Assembly (NCBI GenBank): GCA_002427885.1
Contig: DIZI01000011.1
Coordinates: 1-54,463, forward strand
Length of the DNA: 54,463 nt
Origin: Paludibacter sp. UBA6032
Lineage (GTDB): Bacteria > Bacteroidota > Bacteroidia > Bacteroidales > Paludibacteraceae
Direction of reading: 5' to 3'
The notes below the pieces were generated by a model. The model saw only the letters and a list, made by a program, of their open reading frames with translations, made no database searches and was not told the origin of the DNA. The number at the start of each line of letters is the position of its first letter. Within the stretch, counting starts at the first letter, position 1. Below are positions 37,801 to 47,250 of the stretch, one piece after another. Made by a program: the position numbers and the translations under genes.

Positions 37801-38862
37801 TTGGAAATTCATAAAATTGCGAAAACTTTCGTGATAAAACGAGAGACCTTTTTTATTATGTCCAATCCAAATAGTTCCGTTATTATCTTGATATAAACAC
37901 TGCACACTATTTGATGATATGCTGGTATATATCCATGGATTATGCACAATATTAGTTATTGCATTTTTAGCTTTATCATAAACAAACAATCCTTTGTGGT
38001 CAGTTCCTATCCATATTTGCCCTGTTTGATTTTCAACAATACTTGTTATTATGTTACTTTCAGCCTTAATTTCCGAGGTTAATTCTAATATTTGCCATTC
38101 TTGATTTGGTTTTATTTTGTAAAAAATCTGATCTGTTTTACTCGAATAAAGCCATAACCAATTATTGTTGTCAATATAGATTTTATTACTGTTATTGACT
38201 CTGTTTTGTCTAATAAAATCAGGTAGTTCTATCAAAGTTTGAGCACCTGATCTTTTATTCAATTGCCAACATACCCCGGAATTTTGAATAGTGTACAGGT
38301 ATTCATTATTATCGGTTATATAAGTTCCTATAGCGTCGGAAAGAGGTATTTTAAAATTGAATTTAGTTGTAGCATTCTTATGAACATTGTAAAAAAACAC
38401 ATTTTTATTATTAAACACCCATATATTCTGTTTGTTATCAATATAAACTTTGCAGTTTTGATCAGATTGTATTCCCAGACTAAGTAATAACTGTTTTGTG
38501 TCAGAAAGAAAGCAATCTTTATCTCTTTTGTACACCATATAAGTATACCCGAAGCTTACCCAGATATTGCCTAAGCCATCTTCTTGCAATCCTAATATAT
38601 CATTTGAAACTATTTCATTTGGAAATCCTGAACGAGTTGCATAAACTTTGAATCCATATCCATCGTATCTGTTTAATCCAAACTCAGTGCCTATCCAAAG
38701 AAATCCATAACTATCTCTTAGAATAGTTTTTACTGAGTTATTTGAAAGTCCTGAACTGGTTTCTAAATGATGAAAAATATAAGATGACTGACCAACAATA
38801 CTTTGGAAAGAGACTATCCAAAATATTACAAGCATGTAAAGTTGTTTTTTATATTTTTTCAT
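34834..38862 (-). CDS. Hybrid two-component system (HTCS) sensor histidine kinase/AraC regulator
   Basis: 1342 aa. In order: signal sequence (MLVIFWIVSFQSIVGQ); about 14 Reg_prop repeats forming two periplasmic beta-propellers (~25-690, e.g. DSYGFLWIGTEFGLNRYDGY, EDRKGRVWIGTYLKGLFCSE); a YYY domain (~695-775); one membrane span (~783-805); HisKA with H845 (ISHDLRTPL); HATPase (~960-1070, NLISNAFKYTP, SGPGIRGEEKE, SGIGLHIANG); a receiver (~1090-1205) with phospho-acceptor D1136 (VVSDVMMPV); and an AraC-type helix-turn-helix (~1235-1335). HTCS proteins sense an oligosaccharide in the periplasm and activate their PUL. It stands inside this locus and is the only regulator visible, so it probably binds the repeated operator at 6453, 30817 and 47251. 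All key residues are present. Confidence 0.95.
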   Translation of the reverse strand: MKKYKKQLYMLVIFWIVSFQSIVGQSSYIFHHLETSSGLSNNSVKTILRDSYGFLWIGTEFGLNRYDGYGFKVYATRSGFPNEIVSNDILGLQEDGLGNIWVSFGYTYMVYKRDKDCFLSDTKQLLLSLGIQSDQNCKVYIDNKQNIWVFNNKNVFFYNVHKNATTKFNFKIPLSDAIGTYITDNNEYLYTIQNSGVCWQLNKRSGAQTLIELPDFIRQNRVNNSNKIYIDNNNWLWLYSSKTDQIFYKIKPNQEWQILELTSEIKAESNIITSIVENQTGQIWIGTDHKGLFVYDKAKNAITNIVHNPWIYTSISSNSVQCLYQDNNGTIWIGHNKKGLSFYHESFRNFMNFQHPKCSDISTIMEDHLRNIWMGTDGNGLYVKGSNSESLVKKLPIPNTAIISMLEDRKGRVWIGTYLKGLFCSENGKISQYTTTNSKLSSNNIWGLKEDRYGNIWIGTLGGKIQILESGSDNFSSLISPFDDIVYTLDMFYDGGDKMYFGTAYGLLIIDITSNKRVTYYGNKKGNQRFKQNQISNVYKDTRGILWLGHNDGLTIWDQKKDTIFYFNKTNGLCDNSIRGITEDNLNNIWVTTSNGLSILTVKRELNDKLTVSSKNYSVKDGLKDNYFNNHSICKLRNGDILLGNVDGYTILNPNKMAEKDKPLAKVVFTGLTVGNQSIQVDSFYNGHKLLEQPMELTSSLTFKYNDKLISLQFTTGDLLNADKVKYSYQIEGFNTQWIPTQENKIVLSTLPPGSYRLLIKACNSDGVWNNDPTSLFINVTPPFYASIWAYILYAILIVGLLMYYLRKKEERHRIKLEQHRVQMDHEKEMHVNDMKLRFFTNISHDLRTPLTLIITPLQIMLNDAANESLRKKLSTMYKNAQQLLSLINSLLDFRKLDVGAEILNLKHGDFVSVVKDIYSSFCDYANERNMKFSLFNEMETLSMQFDQDKIQKALTNLISNAFKYTPDKGTIEIHISKEDDNVCVSVSDSGPGIRGEEKELVFERFYQAPQKQEKTGSGIGLHIANGYVKLHEGTITLTDNVPQGSIFTIRIPIREIEAGITTEKVLEKVFDEDEDMVNSNFLTTKPILLFVDDNNDFCEFMTDNLSDEYFVITANNGQEAMEQLDKFDVTIVVSDVMMPVMSGTELCKQIKTNIYWSHIPVILLTARTAEEYVIEGLEVGADDYISKPFNFNLLKLRIRKFLEWTEKCHIAFSQKMDISPSEITITSLDEKLIEKAIKVVEEHMNDTDFSVEILGEFLGLSRSHLYKKLMVITGKGPADFIRTIRLKRGRQLLEKSQLQIAEIAYEVGYNSPKRFTINFREEFGISPSEYLRNHKQQQNDE

Positions 38863-38956
38863 ATAATATTATATTTGATTTTGTCAACAAACAAAACAAA
38901 GTAATTTCCTTAACTCCAATGATAATTATAGAATCCTGTTTGAAATGATGATTATT

Positions 38957-41900
38957 TTAAAACTGTCCAGTTACAATAACCTTACGATTTCCTACAATAT
39001 ATACTCCGTTGCGAAGACCAATTACCGCATCTTTTCTTTTTATATGAGATTTTATTTTGACTCCCATAGCAGTATATATTTCAACTGGTTCATTTTCATC
39101 AATATCCTTGGCTGAGAATTCTTCTACAGCCATTGGCATGTAATTGTCATTATTAGTAAGATAAACATCTTCAACGATGATCGATTTGCCACCCGATGAC
39201 CAAAAACCGGCAATGTAAATATGATTGGGATTTAGTTTAGTCGTAGTGCTGCCTTTATACATATTTGCAAGAGTTACAACAACCCTACGGGTGGTTCCAA
39301 AGTCATATTGAGCAGGAGTTGTCCAGTAACTATTTTCATCGAAAAGCCTGAACGACACGCTACTGGCATTATCATTACCCAGTTTAGCCACCAAATACTT
39401 ATAAGCCGACAGATTTACGCCGTTGCTATAACTCCACCCGCCAAAACCCCATTGACCGGTAACAAGCGTATGGGTTGCCTCGTCAAATGTACCCGTTGTC
39501 CAAATAGATGGATTGAAAATACCACTCACCAATGGGAAAGTTGACGATGTAATATGTAAATCAACTGATTTACGGTCACCCAATGCACCTTTATAACTAA
39601 CAGTTACCGTGGCTGTTCCATCTGCCTTGGCAATAATTTGTCCATTGATTATCTGAACAATATCCGGATTCGGATTGGTATAGGTGGCTCCAATACTTAC
39701 ATCTTCGGTATGACCATCGGCATATAAAGCCTTTACGGACAAACTGGCCGTACCGCCAGTCAGTAATGTAATGTCAGTTTTATCAACTACGAGGTCTGTC
39801 AGTGTCAACGCGTCGGCACTGTATCCCACAAACGAATTGTCAAAATACTTATCCTGCGTAAAATCACTTTCGGTTGAAAACCAGTCAATATCTACATATC
39901 CTCCAGTTTGTACGGTGGCAAAATTGAAAAGGCAGAACTTATTTCCGGTAAATACAGACAGATCGAATTTCATATTCAGATCAGTCCCCAGTTTAGTATA
40001 AGTCACATTGTCAGCACTAAAATAAAAACCGGCTGTACTGGTATTGTAATTAGCAATGGCTCTCAGGTATATAATCGAATCGGTAACTGCCAATCCAATT
40101 ACTTGCACTTTATTATTCTCCATTATGAGCTTTTTCTGACCGTCTACCACCTTAACGCCAATATAAGCATACGGATGCTGGAAAACAGCCAAACCTGCCA
40201 CATCTCCTTCCAGCATATTCTTGATACTCATTTTTACAGTCCCATACGAATGAGCTAAATCCTGTGGATAAGCAAATATCCGCTGTGTGAGTGTGTTTTT
40301 TGCATTATGAAGGCTATCAACAACACTTACCGTTTTTAACCTCAGGTAATCGGGACGTTCGGTCAATGACCATTTTGAATTATCGGGATTATGATTCCAA
40401 CTCCATTGCATGCCTAATTTGTAGTTTCTGAAGTTATCGTTAGTCGGCAATACAGTTACCGGATAATCTTTCCCTACATTTGGTTTTTTATTGGTAGTAA
40501 CAGCTCCAATTACCGGCCAATTGTCAACCCAGGTTACAGGCAGTAAATTTGGGAAACGACCCAAAGCTCCTTTATCAGCAAACAATATAGTCCACCATTC
40601 GCCTGTCTGCGTTTGTACCAAAGCCCCCTGATGAATGCGATTGCTATTAAAGACTTCTTTTTCGTCATAAGGGCCAAAAATTGATGTTGAACGATAGGCC
40701 ACCTGACTCGCATAATAACCTCCGGTTGTTGAATAAATATAGTAATAACCGTTGATTTTATACAAATGACTTCCTTCTGTTGCCGAATTATCTAGACCCG
40801 GTTGGATGGTTCCAAATGTTATTGCCTGATCTTTGATTACATTAAAATTGGTATCGAGTTGGGCTATATGCAAGTTATTGATACCATAAACGATATAGAC
40901 TTTGCTATCATCGTCGAAAAAGAGACCTGCATCGTAGAAAGAGGAAGCTAACTTAGTCTTAGTCCACGTACCTTCAGGATCAGTGGCTGTCAATAGATAA
41001 CTTCCCTCATTTAAGGTGTTGAAATGAAGGTAGAATTTGCCGTTATTGTATTTCAGGCTGCTTGCCCACTGGCCGCGACCGTAACGGTTGCAACCATCCA
41101 AATTGTAACAGGCAGATGTTTCTATTTTTTCCAGTGGATTGCTGCAATATTTCCAATTGACCAAATCATACGATTTCAGGATTGTAGCTCCAGGAAAAGT
41201 AAACATGGTTGTAGTAACCATATAATATGTGTCGCCTACACGGATCACATCCGGATCGGGAAAATCGGCCGATATCACCGGATTGGTATAAGTACCATTG
41301 CCATTATCGCTGTGCGACTGGTACACAAAATCCGGTCTTGAAAAATTCAGGGTTGAATATTCCTTAAACCATTGATGACACGGTGCAGCACAAGCATCCC
41401 ACGTCCCGTCAAAAGCAACGGCACCATCAGGATCGCCATTGTGTATCAGCCCTTCGGGTGCGAGTAAATTCCAACTCACATTCCCCGACTCATCCATTAT
41501 CCGTTTAAAATTGTAACCAAAACCGGGGTTTTCAGCGGTACCGGTTGTGCCTGTACCCCAGGTTCCCATGTTATAGGATTTTCCGTTCGCATCTACTCCC
41601 ACCTGAGGTGACCAGTCAATCTCGGTGATGGCAATCGGAGCAAAATCGGCAACGGGTTTCACATTCTCGTTCCAGCCATTCTTGAAGGCAGTATAATCAG
41701 GACCACCGTTCAAAAACCCGGGATAAATGTGTACCGCATAACCAATATTTTCCCCTTCAATCGGATTTATTGCATAGCCTTTATATTGAGATTGCCACCC
41801 TGTGCCAGGTATCCATAAAATATTTTGAGCTCCGTTTAACCTGATAGTATCCGTAATTGCCTGAAAAAACAATTTCATTTGATCAAAATGCGCCTGAGAG

Positions 41901-42535
41901 TTATTTCCATAGGTTCCATCTTTGAGTCTGATGGAAATGGGTTCATTTGCCAATTCAAACATTACATTGTCAGCATTTTTCAGATCAGGGCAAGTCGACA
42001 AATATCCCCAAACTTTTAAAAGATAGTTGTAATATGGACCTCCTACGCTGATTGTGTCGGGACATACTCCCGGTGGGCGAAGAACAACATACATTCCACG
42101 TGACTTGGCATGTTTAATCATTGGAACGATAACATTAGTGATTGCAGTTTGCAGCCTCGAAAAGTTAAATTGCGAAATGTCATTTTCGCCCGTCACCGGC
42201 TGCCCCGGATTATTCGTCCAATAAGGATCTATATGTAAACGGATATAACTAAGATACCATCCTTTAGTGGTATCTGACAATGCATCCATTACAGAATTGT
42301 TGTATGAAAGGCATCCCGCTACATTATAATTAGTCCATCTGCTTCCTTGACCGTTAAACCAAGGGCTTGGGGTAATAGCAACGCCATGTAAGTTCACAAC
42401 ATTGTCATGACCATCTTTCAAATAGCGTCCATCTACATGCAGTTTGGGCGTTGGCATTCCAATCCATGCGCTAGAAATTAAAGCATTGGAAAGAAGAAAA
42501 ACTAAAATTAACACTTTTAAAGCATACTTTTTCAT
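38957..42535 (-). CDS. Bimodular GH5-GH43 secreted glycanase
   Basis: 1192 aa. A signal peptide (LKVLILVFLLSNALISSA) is followed by a GH5 barrel (~28-400) with acid/base E198 (FELANEPIS) and nucleophile E305 (AITEIDWS). A GH43 propeller (~412-700) follows with D427 (FPDPDV), D535 (YDAGLF) and E587 (ATEGSH), then a concanavalin-like GH43 C-terminal domain (~705-920). A Big_2-like domain (~935-1015), a beta-sandwich (~1020-1140) and a divergent T9SS-like tail (VEIYTAMGVKIK, LRNGVYIVGNRKVIV) close the protein. One chain thus carries an endo-acting enzyme and a side-chain or xylose-releasing enzyme. The GH5 subfamily is not clear to me, so backbone choice (glucan, mannan or xylan) is open. Confidence 0.87.
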   Translation of the reverse strand: MKKYALKVLILVFLLSNALISSAWIGMPTPKLHVDGRYLKDGHDNVVNLHGVAITPSPWFNGQGSRWTNYNVAGCLSYNNSVMDALSDTTKGWYLSYIRLHIDPYWTNNPGQPVTGENDISQFNFSRLQTAITNVIVPMIKHAKSRGMYVVLRPPGVCPDTISVGGPYYNYLLKVWGYLSTCPDLKNADNVMFELANEPISIRLKDGTYGNNSQAHFDQMKLFFQAITDTIRLNGAQNILWIPGTGWQSQYKGYAINPIEGENIGYAVHIYPGFLNGGPDYTAFKNGWNENVKPVADFAPIAITEIDWSPQVGVDANGKSYNMGTWGTGTTGTAENPGFGYNFKRIMDESGNVSWNLLAPEGLIHNGDPDGAVAFDGTWDACAAPCHQWFKEYSTLNFSRPDFVYQSHSDNGNGTYTNPVISADFPDPDVIRVGDTYYMVTTTMFTFPGATILKSYDLVNWKYCSNPLEKIETSACYNLDGCNRYGRGQWASSLKYNNGKFYLHFNTLNEGSYLLTATDPEGTWTKTKLASSFYDAGLFFDDDSKVYIVYGINNLHIAQLDTNFNVIKDQAITFGTIQPGLDNSATEGSHLYKINGYYYIYSTTGGYYASQVAYRSTSIFGPYDEKEVFNSNRIHQGALVQTQTGEWWTILFADKGALGRFPNLLPVTWVDNWPVIGAVTTNKKPNVGKDYPVTVLPTNDNFRNYKLGMQWSWNHNPDNSKWSLTERPDYLRLKTVSVVDSLHNAKNTLTQRIFAYPQDLAHSYGTVKMSIKNMLEGDVAGLAVFQHPYAYIGVKVVDGQKKLIMENNKVQVIGLAVTDSIIYLRAIANYNTSTAGFYFSADNVTYTKLGTDLNMKFDLSVFTGNKFCLFNFATVQTGGYVDIDWFSTESDFTQDKYFDNSFVGYSADALTLTDLVVDKTDITLLTGGTASLSVKALYADGHTEDVSIGATYTNPNPDIVQIINGQIIAKADGTATVTVSYKGALGDRKSVDLHITSSTFPLVSGIFNPSIWTTGTFDEATHTLVTGQWGFGGWSYSNGVNLSAYKYLVAKLGNDNASSVSFRLFDENSYWTTPAQYDFGTTRRVVVTLANMYKGSTTTKLNPNHIYIAGFWSSGGKSIIVEDVYLTNNDNYMPMAVEEFSAKDIDENEPVEIYTAMGVKIKSHIKRKDAVIGLRNGVYIVGNRKVIVTGQF

Positions 42536-42799
42536 ATTAAATAAATAAGGTTTTTATCCCATTAAAGTACTTGTCTTTTAAAGTTTAAATGACATTTATC
42601 GTCTCATTTTAAAAGTATCAATTTAGTCAATTTAATTAAAGTGAAGTGAGAAATTTATGCACTCATTATATAGTTCATTTCAATCAAATATAGTCTTAAT
42701 TCATTTAGATAAATGGTGGTATATGTAAACTTTCTACTGCAAACTTACATAAAAAAGATTTGTTTCATTGTTCAAATTTCAATTTTTTTAAACAGAAAT

Positions 42800-42843
42800 A
42801 CCCATGATAACTATTTTATCTCTTTATTACGGTTGTCATGGGT
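42800..42843 (-). terminator. Terminator hairpin after the GH42 gene
   Basis: ACCCATGATAAC (42800-42811) pairs with GTTGTCATGGGT (42832-42843) with one mismatch. On the minus strand ATTTCTGTTT follows. It begins ~11 bp after the GH42 stop and should end that transcript, so the GH5-GH43 gene probably has its own promoter. The rest of 42536-42799 shows no clear one, though TACTTTTA (minus) occurs ~80 bp before its ATG. Confidence 0.65.
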
Positions 42844-42853
42844 GCTTAATATG

Positions 42854-44899
42854 TTACTTTACTTCAATAAATTCCGGTTCGAACGGTGCAATAGTAAAAT
42901 TACCATCATAGTTATTATCCAGAAGGATACTTCTTGATTTTCCCTTCATTTGAATTTCTTTTGGTTCGCCACTTATATTCAGGTAAAGATAGTGATTTTT
43001 ATCAATCTGCCGAGCCATTACACCCGATGGTACTTCCGGACCTTTTTTAATACCCAATTCGCTAATCAGCTCATCAACCAAAGGATTAAGTACAGCTCCA
43101 TCAGCCGGTAAGCCAACATATATAGCGCGACCTTTGCCAAATTTATTTGAGGTCATAATCGGATAATCCTTATCCAAACTGGTGATACTTCCAATAACTT
43201 CAGCTCCCTTCGGTTCAATAACATCAAATCTTGTCGATTCTGTATCAATGGCTTTTCCTTTATAAGTAAACTCAAGTTTTTTTCCTCTATACGATTTTCT
43301 GGAGATTTCATTTAACGATTCCGTTTCTTCAAAACCGGCAACCCGTATTCCAAAAATATCGCTTAAACGACCTGGATGTGTAGATGCAAATACTTGCCCT
43401 GTTTCATCAACAAGAGCAGAGTTACTTGTCATGATAACCGTTCCACCATTTTTCACAAAGTCACGAATTTTTGTAGCTGTCTTTTCATCCATTACTGTCA
43501 CACCGGGAACAAAAAGTAATTTATAGTTTAGTGGACTTTTACTGATTTCCACAACATTGGCATCCATATTTCTATAATAAAATAGTCCCCAACAGGCTTG
43601 AAGTTGGTTATCTTGCTGCTCAGGGAAAGAACTGCTTGCTATCTGGCTTGGGAAAGAAAAAGCCAGACCAACCTCCGGATGAGGCTTGTATGGAAAATAC
43701 TTCCCGATTTTTTTAAATTCGGTTGCTATTTTTTTATATTCATCATATTTACGGTTTGGAATACCGTCCCAATCAAGCATTCCTTCCAAATACTGTTCTT
43801 CACCAGCCCACATGCTTTGCCATGTCCATCCGCAAACCATTTGGTTGCCATACATCAACGTAGCATAAGCTGATTTACGGATAGAGTTCGGCACAGCTGT
43901 CATGGTTGTAAATTCGCTGCACCAGAAAGGGTTTGTGCTTTCAAACTGGATTCGGGAAATGCCAAACGCAGAGTTCATAACCCCCCAATTGGTTGTTAAT
44001 GAGTTACCGGGATAGAAACCACAACCCTCGCGGGTCATTTTACCTGAATAAGCAATTTCCGAATAGTCGAAATACCTTAATGGGCTGTAATACCAGGCAT
44101 TGGTATTAGTCAACACGCCTGGAGCATTTGCATTAACCTTATCAAGTACTTTAAATAAAAACTGATTGATTTCATCAGACTCAAAACGACGAAAATCGAG
44201 GACTCTTTCAGGAGCTCCAACAACCGAACCGGACACAGGTAGGCCAACTTCATCAAAGTCATTAATTCTCCGCGACCAACGTTGGCCTGCCCACGCTATA
44301 TTTAAGTTCTCTGCCGTATTGTACTTATTCTTCAACCAAAGTATAAACCTTTCCCTTGCAGTTTCGGAATATGAAATCGGACCATCACCCGATTCATTGT
44401 CTACACCAAAAGCCAATAATGCAGGATGTTTTGCATACCGCTTTGTAATGGCATCGGTGTAACGTAGCGCATATTTTTGATAGTTTGGATCTCCAATATC
44501 ATCCATATAACGGTGGTTTGCGTAAAGCTGATGTCCATTAGGATCAACAATATCAATCGTTGGAAATTTCTTATGCAACCAAATTGGGGCTGGTCGTATA
44601 GCAATATCCAGAATCACTTTAATACCGGCCTCGTTCATCATATCCATCACCTTGTCGAACCACTCAAAGTCAAACTGACCTTCCGAAGGTTCATAGCTGT
44701 CCCAGGCCAAATGCCCCATACGGACAGAGGTAAATCCGGCAGCTTTCATCAGCTGAATGTCACTTTTTATTTTTTCAATATTCTTATCATCATGGGGATG
44801 ATAATTGGTTCCAACATACAACCCTTGAGCGTTCAATCCAAAACCTAAAAAGAAAGGAATTGCAATTAGAAGCAAAATTTTTATCTTACTCGTTTTCAT
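42854..44899 (-). CDS. GH42-family beta-galactosidase
   Basis: 681 aa with a signal peptide (LLLIAIPFFLGFGLNAQ). The GH42 barrel (~27-390) shows GTNYHPHDD, SVRMGHLAWDSYEPSEGQFD, ANHRYMDDIGDP, the acid/base E169 in FGVDNESGDG and the likely nucleophile E329 in FWCSEFTTM. A trimerisation-like domain follows (~405-590, KLLFVPGVTVMDE, GGTVIMTSNSALVD, FGKGRAIYVGLPADG) and a short C-terminal beta domain. There is no T9SS tail, so I expect it in the periplasm, removing terminal beta-galactose or a related sugar. It follows the GH39 gene by 120 bp and probably shares its transcript from promoter 47251. Confidence 0.8.
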   Translation of the reverse strand: MKTSKIKILLLIAIPFFLGFGLNAQGLYVGTNYHPHDDKNIEKIKSDIQLMKAAGFTSVRMGHLAWDSYEPSEGQFDFEWFDKVMDMMNEAGIKVILDIAIRPAPIWLHKKFPTIDIVDPNGHQLYANHRYMDDIGDPNYQKYALRYTDAITKRYAKHPALLAFGVDNESGDGPISYSETARERFILWLKNKYNTAENLNIAWAGQRWSRRINDFDEVGLPVSGSVVGAPERVLDFRRFESDEINQFLFKVLDKVNANAPGVLTNTNAWYYSPLRYFDYSEIAYSGKMTREGCGFYPGNSLTTNWGVMNSAFGISRIQFESTNPFWCSEFTTMTAVPNSIRKSAYATLMYGNQMVCGWTWQSMWAGEEQYLEGMLDWDGIPNRKYDEYKKIATEFKKIGKYFPYKPHPEVGLAFSFPSQIASSSFPEQQDNQLQACWGLFYYRNMDANVVEISKSPLNYKLLFVPGVTVMDEKTATKIRDFVKNGGTVIMTSNSALVDETGQVFASTHPGRLSDIFGIRVAGFEETESLNEISRKSYRGKKLEFTYKGKAIDTESTRFDVIEPKGAEVIGSITSLDKDYPIMTSNKFGKGRAIYVGLPADGAVLNPLVDELISELGIKKGPEVPSGVMARQIDKNHYLYLNISGEPKEIQMKGKSRSILLDNNYDGNFTIAPFEPEFIEVK

Positions 44900-45019
44900 T
44901 TAAAATTGATTTTTTTAGTATTAGACAAGGTTCAAAACGCGATATAATCAATAAATTCCCGATAATTGCAAAATTAATGAAGCAACATCGGCAAATTTAT
45001 AAATATTCTTCTATATACA

Positions 45020-46609
45020 TTAGCGTTTTACTAAATTTAGCAAGAATACATCATTTTCACGAAGATCAAGTTCCTTTGAGAATGCCGTATTTTCCTTAAC
45101 CTCAATTGTTTCAGTGATAACAGGAGAACCATTATTATGACTTTTCAATTCTTCTACCTGCTGTTTATTAAGCTGTTTTGGTTTACCCATATCTACATAT
45201 TCAGTGTAAGCGTCATTAACACGATAACCCACTTTATAAATCTCCAGCGTATACGTTCCTGCAGGTACATTAGATATACTGACTTTCACTTTACCTTTGG
45301 ATTTAGAGGGCAGATCTTTCACATAATATGTCTGATTATTCACAGAGTCCGGAAGTGTGTTTGTAAAGTTCCAAAGAAGCAATTGAACGCCATTATCAGT
45401 TTTAGTTGCCCACGAACGTGTATCTGTATTTTTTAGCTCAGTTTTTCCAAGTTTATTCATAAATTGGTAAGCATAAAAAGCCGATTTTGGAATCCCCTGA
45501 ATGGTAAGCAATCCAAATCCTCCGTGAAAAGGCGTAAAGCGAGGGCCTGGTTCCTCAAAAATATCGGTGAATACCCAATACGACATTGAATTGGCTGCAC
45601 TTCCAACCTGTTTGATTTTTTCCAGAATGTATGCCGCTTCATGATAACTGTCGTGAATAGGATCTGCAGGAGTATAAGATGAACTCCATTCGGTATAATG
45701 CAACTCCAGATTGGGTTTCGCGGAAGCAGCAATCTCTTTACGGGATTGAAGCACATCGCCACTTACAGCCATCGAATCTTTGCTCAATACTGTGCCACTG
45801 TTGCCATACTCATCAAGAAATCCCTGTTTAACACCGTACGAATGAGTACTGATAAAATCAATTGGTACATTATTTTTAACGCAGAAATCAATCATCTCAC
45901 TTTCCCACGCAGCCCCAGCCGTTCCCGGTCCACCAACCTTGTAATCGGTATTTACGCTTTTAATAGCTTTTGCAGTGTACAGGTACAGTTTGAAATAATC
46001 AGCTTGTGTACCAGTCCAGAATCCCGGCGAAAGATTTGGTTCGTTCCATACTTCAAAATACCATGTTTTCACTTCATCTACTCCGTAACGTTCAGTAAAA
46101 TGTTGAGTAAGATTCCGGATAAATTCTTCCCATTTATTATAGTCTTTAGGTGGAGTAACATTTCCTTTCCACCAAAAAATTGTTTGATGACCGCTTGCCA
46201 GTGCGTTGGGCATGAATCCCAATTCTACAAAGGGTTTAACCCCGATGCTTAACAGATAATCGTACAAAGCATCAATGTACATATAATTATATTGCGGATT
46301 ACCTTTTCCATCTTCGGAGTACACAGCCATATCGTCTGTCAAAAGACCGTGCATGCGGATGTATTTAAAATCGCACTCCTTCTTTACAAACGCCAATTGT
46401 TGTTGCCAATCGGCGCGAAGTCCTTCGTTGGCCCTACCGGCTCCGACACATTGCTTGAACATGGTATTCATAGCGCCTTTTTCTGCACTATAATCAACAT
46501 TGATTACCCTTTGAGGAATCTCTGTTTTTTTACTTTTTTTGCTTAGCGCAAAAGCAGATGTCATTATCAACATTGCAGTTGCAACTAAAAGAAAACGATT
46601 TAATTTCAT
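45020..46609 (-). CDS. GH39-family beta-xylosidase-like glycosidase
   Basis: 529 aa with a signal peptide (FLLVATAMLIMTSAFA). The GH39 barrel has FKYIRMHGLLTDDM near its start, the acid/base E190 in YFEVWNEPNLSPGFW and the nucleophile E307 in LHYTEWSSSY. GFMPNALASG and YWVFTDIFEEPGP are further GH39 marks. The C-terminal beta domain ends NDVFLLNLVKR. Length and layout match GH39 beta-xylosidases, though some members act on other substrates. No T9SS tail is present, so it is probably periplasmic. It is the first gene after operator copy C, with a ~630-nt leader. Confidence 0.87.
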   Translation of the reverse strand: MKLNRFLLVATAMLIMTSAFALSKKSKKTEIPQRVINVDYSAEKGAMNTMFKQCVGAGRANEGLRADWQQQLAFVKKECDFKYIRMHGLLTDDMAVYSEDGKGNPQYNYMYIDALYDYLLSIGVKPFVELGFMPNALASGHQTIFWWKGNVTPPKDYNKWEEFIRNLTQHFTERYGVDEVKTWYFEVWNEPNLSPGFWTGTQADYFKLYLYTAKAIKSVNTDYKVGGPGTAGAAWESEMIDFCVKNNVPIDFISTHSYGVKQGFLDEYGNSGTVLSKDSMAVSGDVLQSRKEIAASAKPNLELHYTEWSSSYTPADPIHDSYHEAAYILEKIKQVGSAANSMSYWVFTDIFEEPGPRFTPFHGGFGLLTIQGIPKSAFYAYQFMNKLGKTELKNTDTRSWATKTDNGVQLLLWNFTNTLPDSVNNQTYYVKDLPSKSKGKVKVSISNVPAGTYTLEIYKVGYRVNDAYTEYVDMGKPKQLNKQQVEELKSHNNGSPVITETIEVKENTAFSKELDLRENDVFLLNLVKR

Positions 46610-47250
46610 TTCTAATTTTATTTTACAAGATTATATAATTGTATTTTGTGAGTATGTGTTATTTTATCGGTTTATAACTAAAGTTCTTAAGAAAACCTCT
46701 CCATCTCCCTCAGAGCAAAGACCAATTTTAAAACTAAAAAAAAACAAACAATACGTTATGATTCAGCTAACAAACTAGAAAGTAATTAACAAAGAAGACA
46801 GGACAAATGCTCCACAATAAATTGATATTCCATAACCACTTTTTCCATATGTACTCTTATAGCTTGTATTTCCAAAATAAGTATATCGAAATTTAGCTAT
46901 GTAAGTTCGGTTCAAAATTCCACAAACATTTTAGTTGAGTTAGAAAAACAAACCTGTGATTCTTAATTCTTATTGATTTCAGTGTACTAAAAAACTAAAT
47001 TTATTATGAAATGAATGTGCCTGACTGTGCTGACTTGGCAGAATAATCGGCCTCAAATACAATTGTCAACTAATGCACTTTATTTAATGCATTGATTAAA
47101 TGTTGGTTGAATGTTGGTTGAATGAAGAAATTAATTCAAATCAAAAAACAAAAACAGAGTGCATCTTAATTTGAACTACTTATAAATTAATGGTTATGCA
47201 AAATTCTGCATTTGAAATTTATTTTCTATCCCATACCATATACTTGAGAA
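46610..47250 (-). promoter_or_regulatory. Long leader region before the GH39 gene
   Basis: About 630 bp without a convincing gene lie between the predicted start site and the ATG at 46609. It contains an exact tandem 11-mer (ATGTTGGTTGA twice, 47100-47121) and a short inverted repeat (AATGCA/TGCATT, ~47073-47094). Otherwise it is plain AT-rich sequence with no terminator or RNA fold I recognise. Confidence 0.35.

Noticed and set aside
42700..42768. Possible further operator copy upstream of the GH5-GH43 gene (TTTGTT at 42759)
   Set aside because: The second half site is absent and the -7 position reads TAAATGAA; only one block fits, as expected by chance in AT-rich DNA.
45698..46252. Long plus-strand open frame (184 codons) opposite the GH39 gene
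   Set aside because: It is fully antisense to a gene with clear catalytic motifs and its translation has no protein-like features.
46539..46778. Plus-strand open frame across the GH39 start
   Set aside because: It overlaps the signal-peptide coding region in antisense and runs into low-complexity AT-rich sequence.
47100..47121. Tandem 11-bp repeat as a possible iteron or CRISPR-like unit
   Set aside because: Only two copies without spacers; no array, no cas genes and no replication gene nearby.
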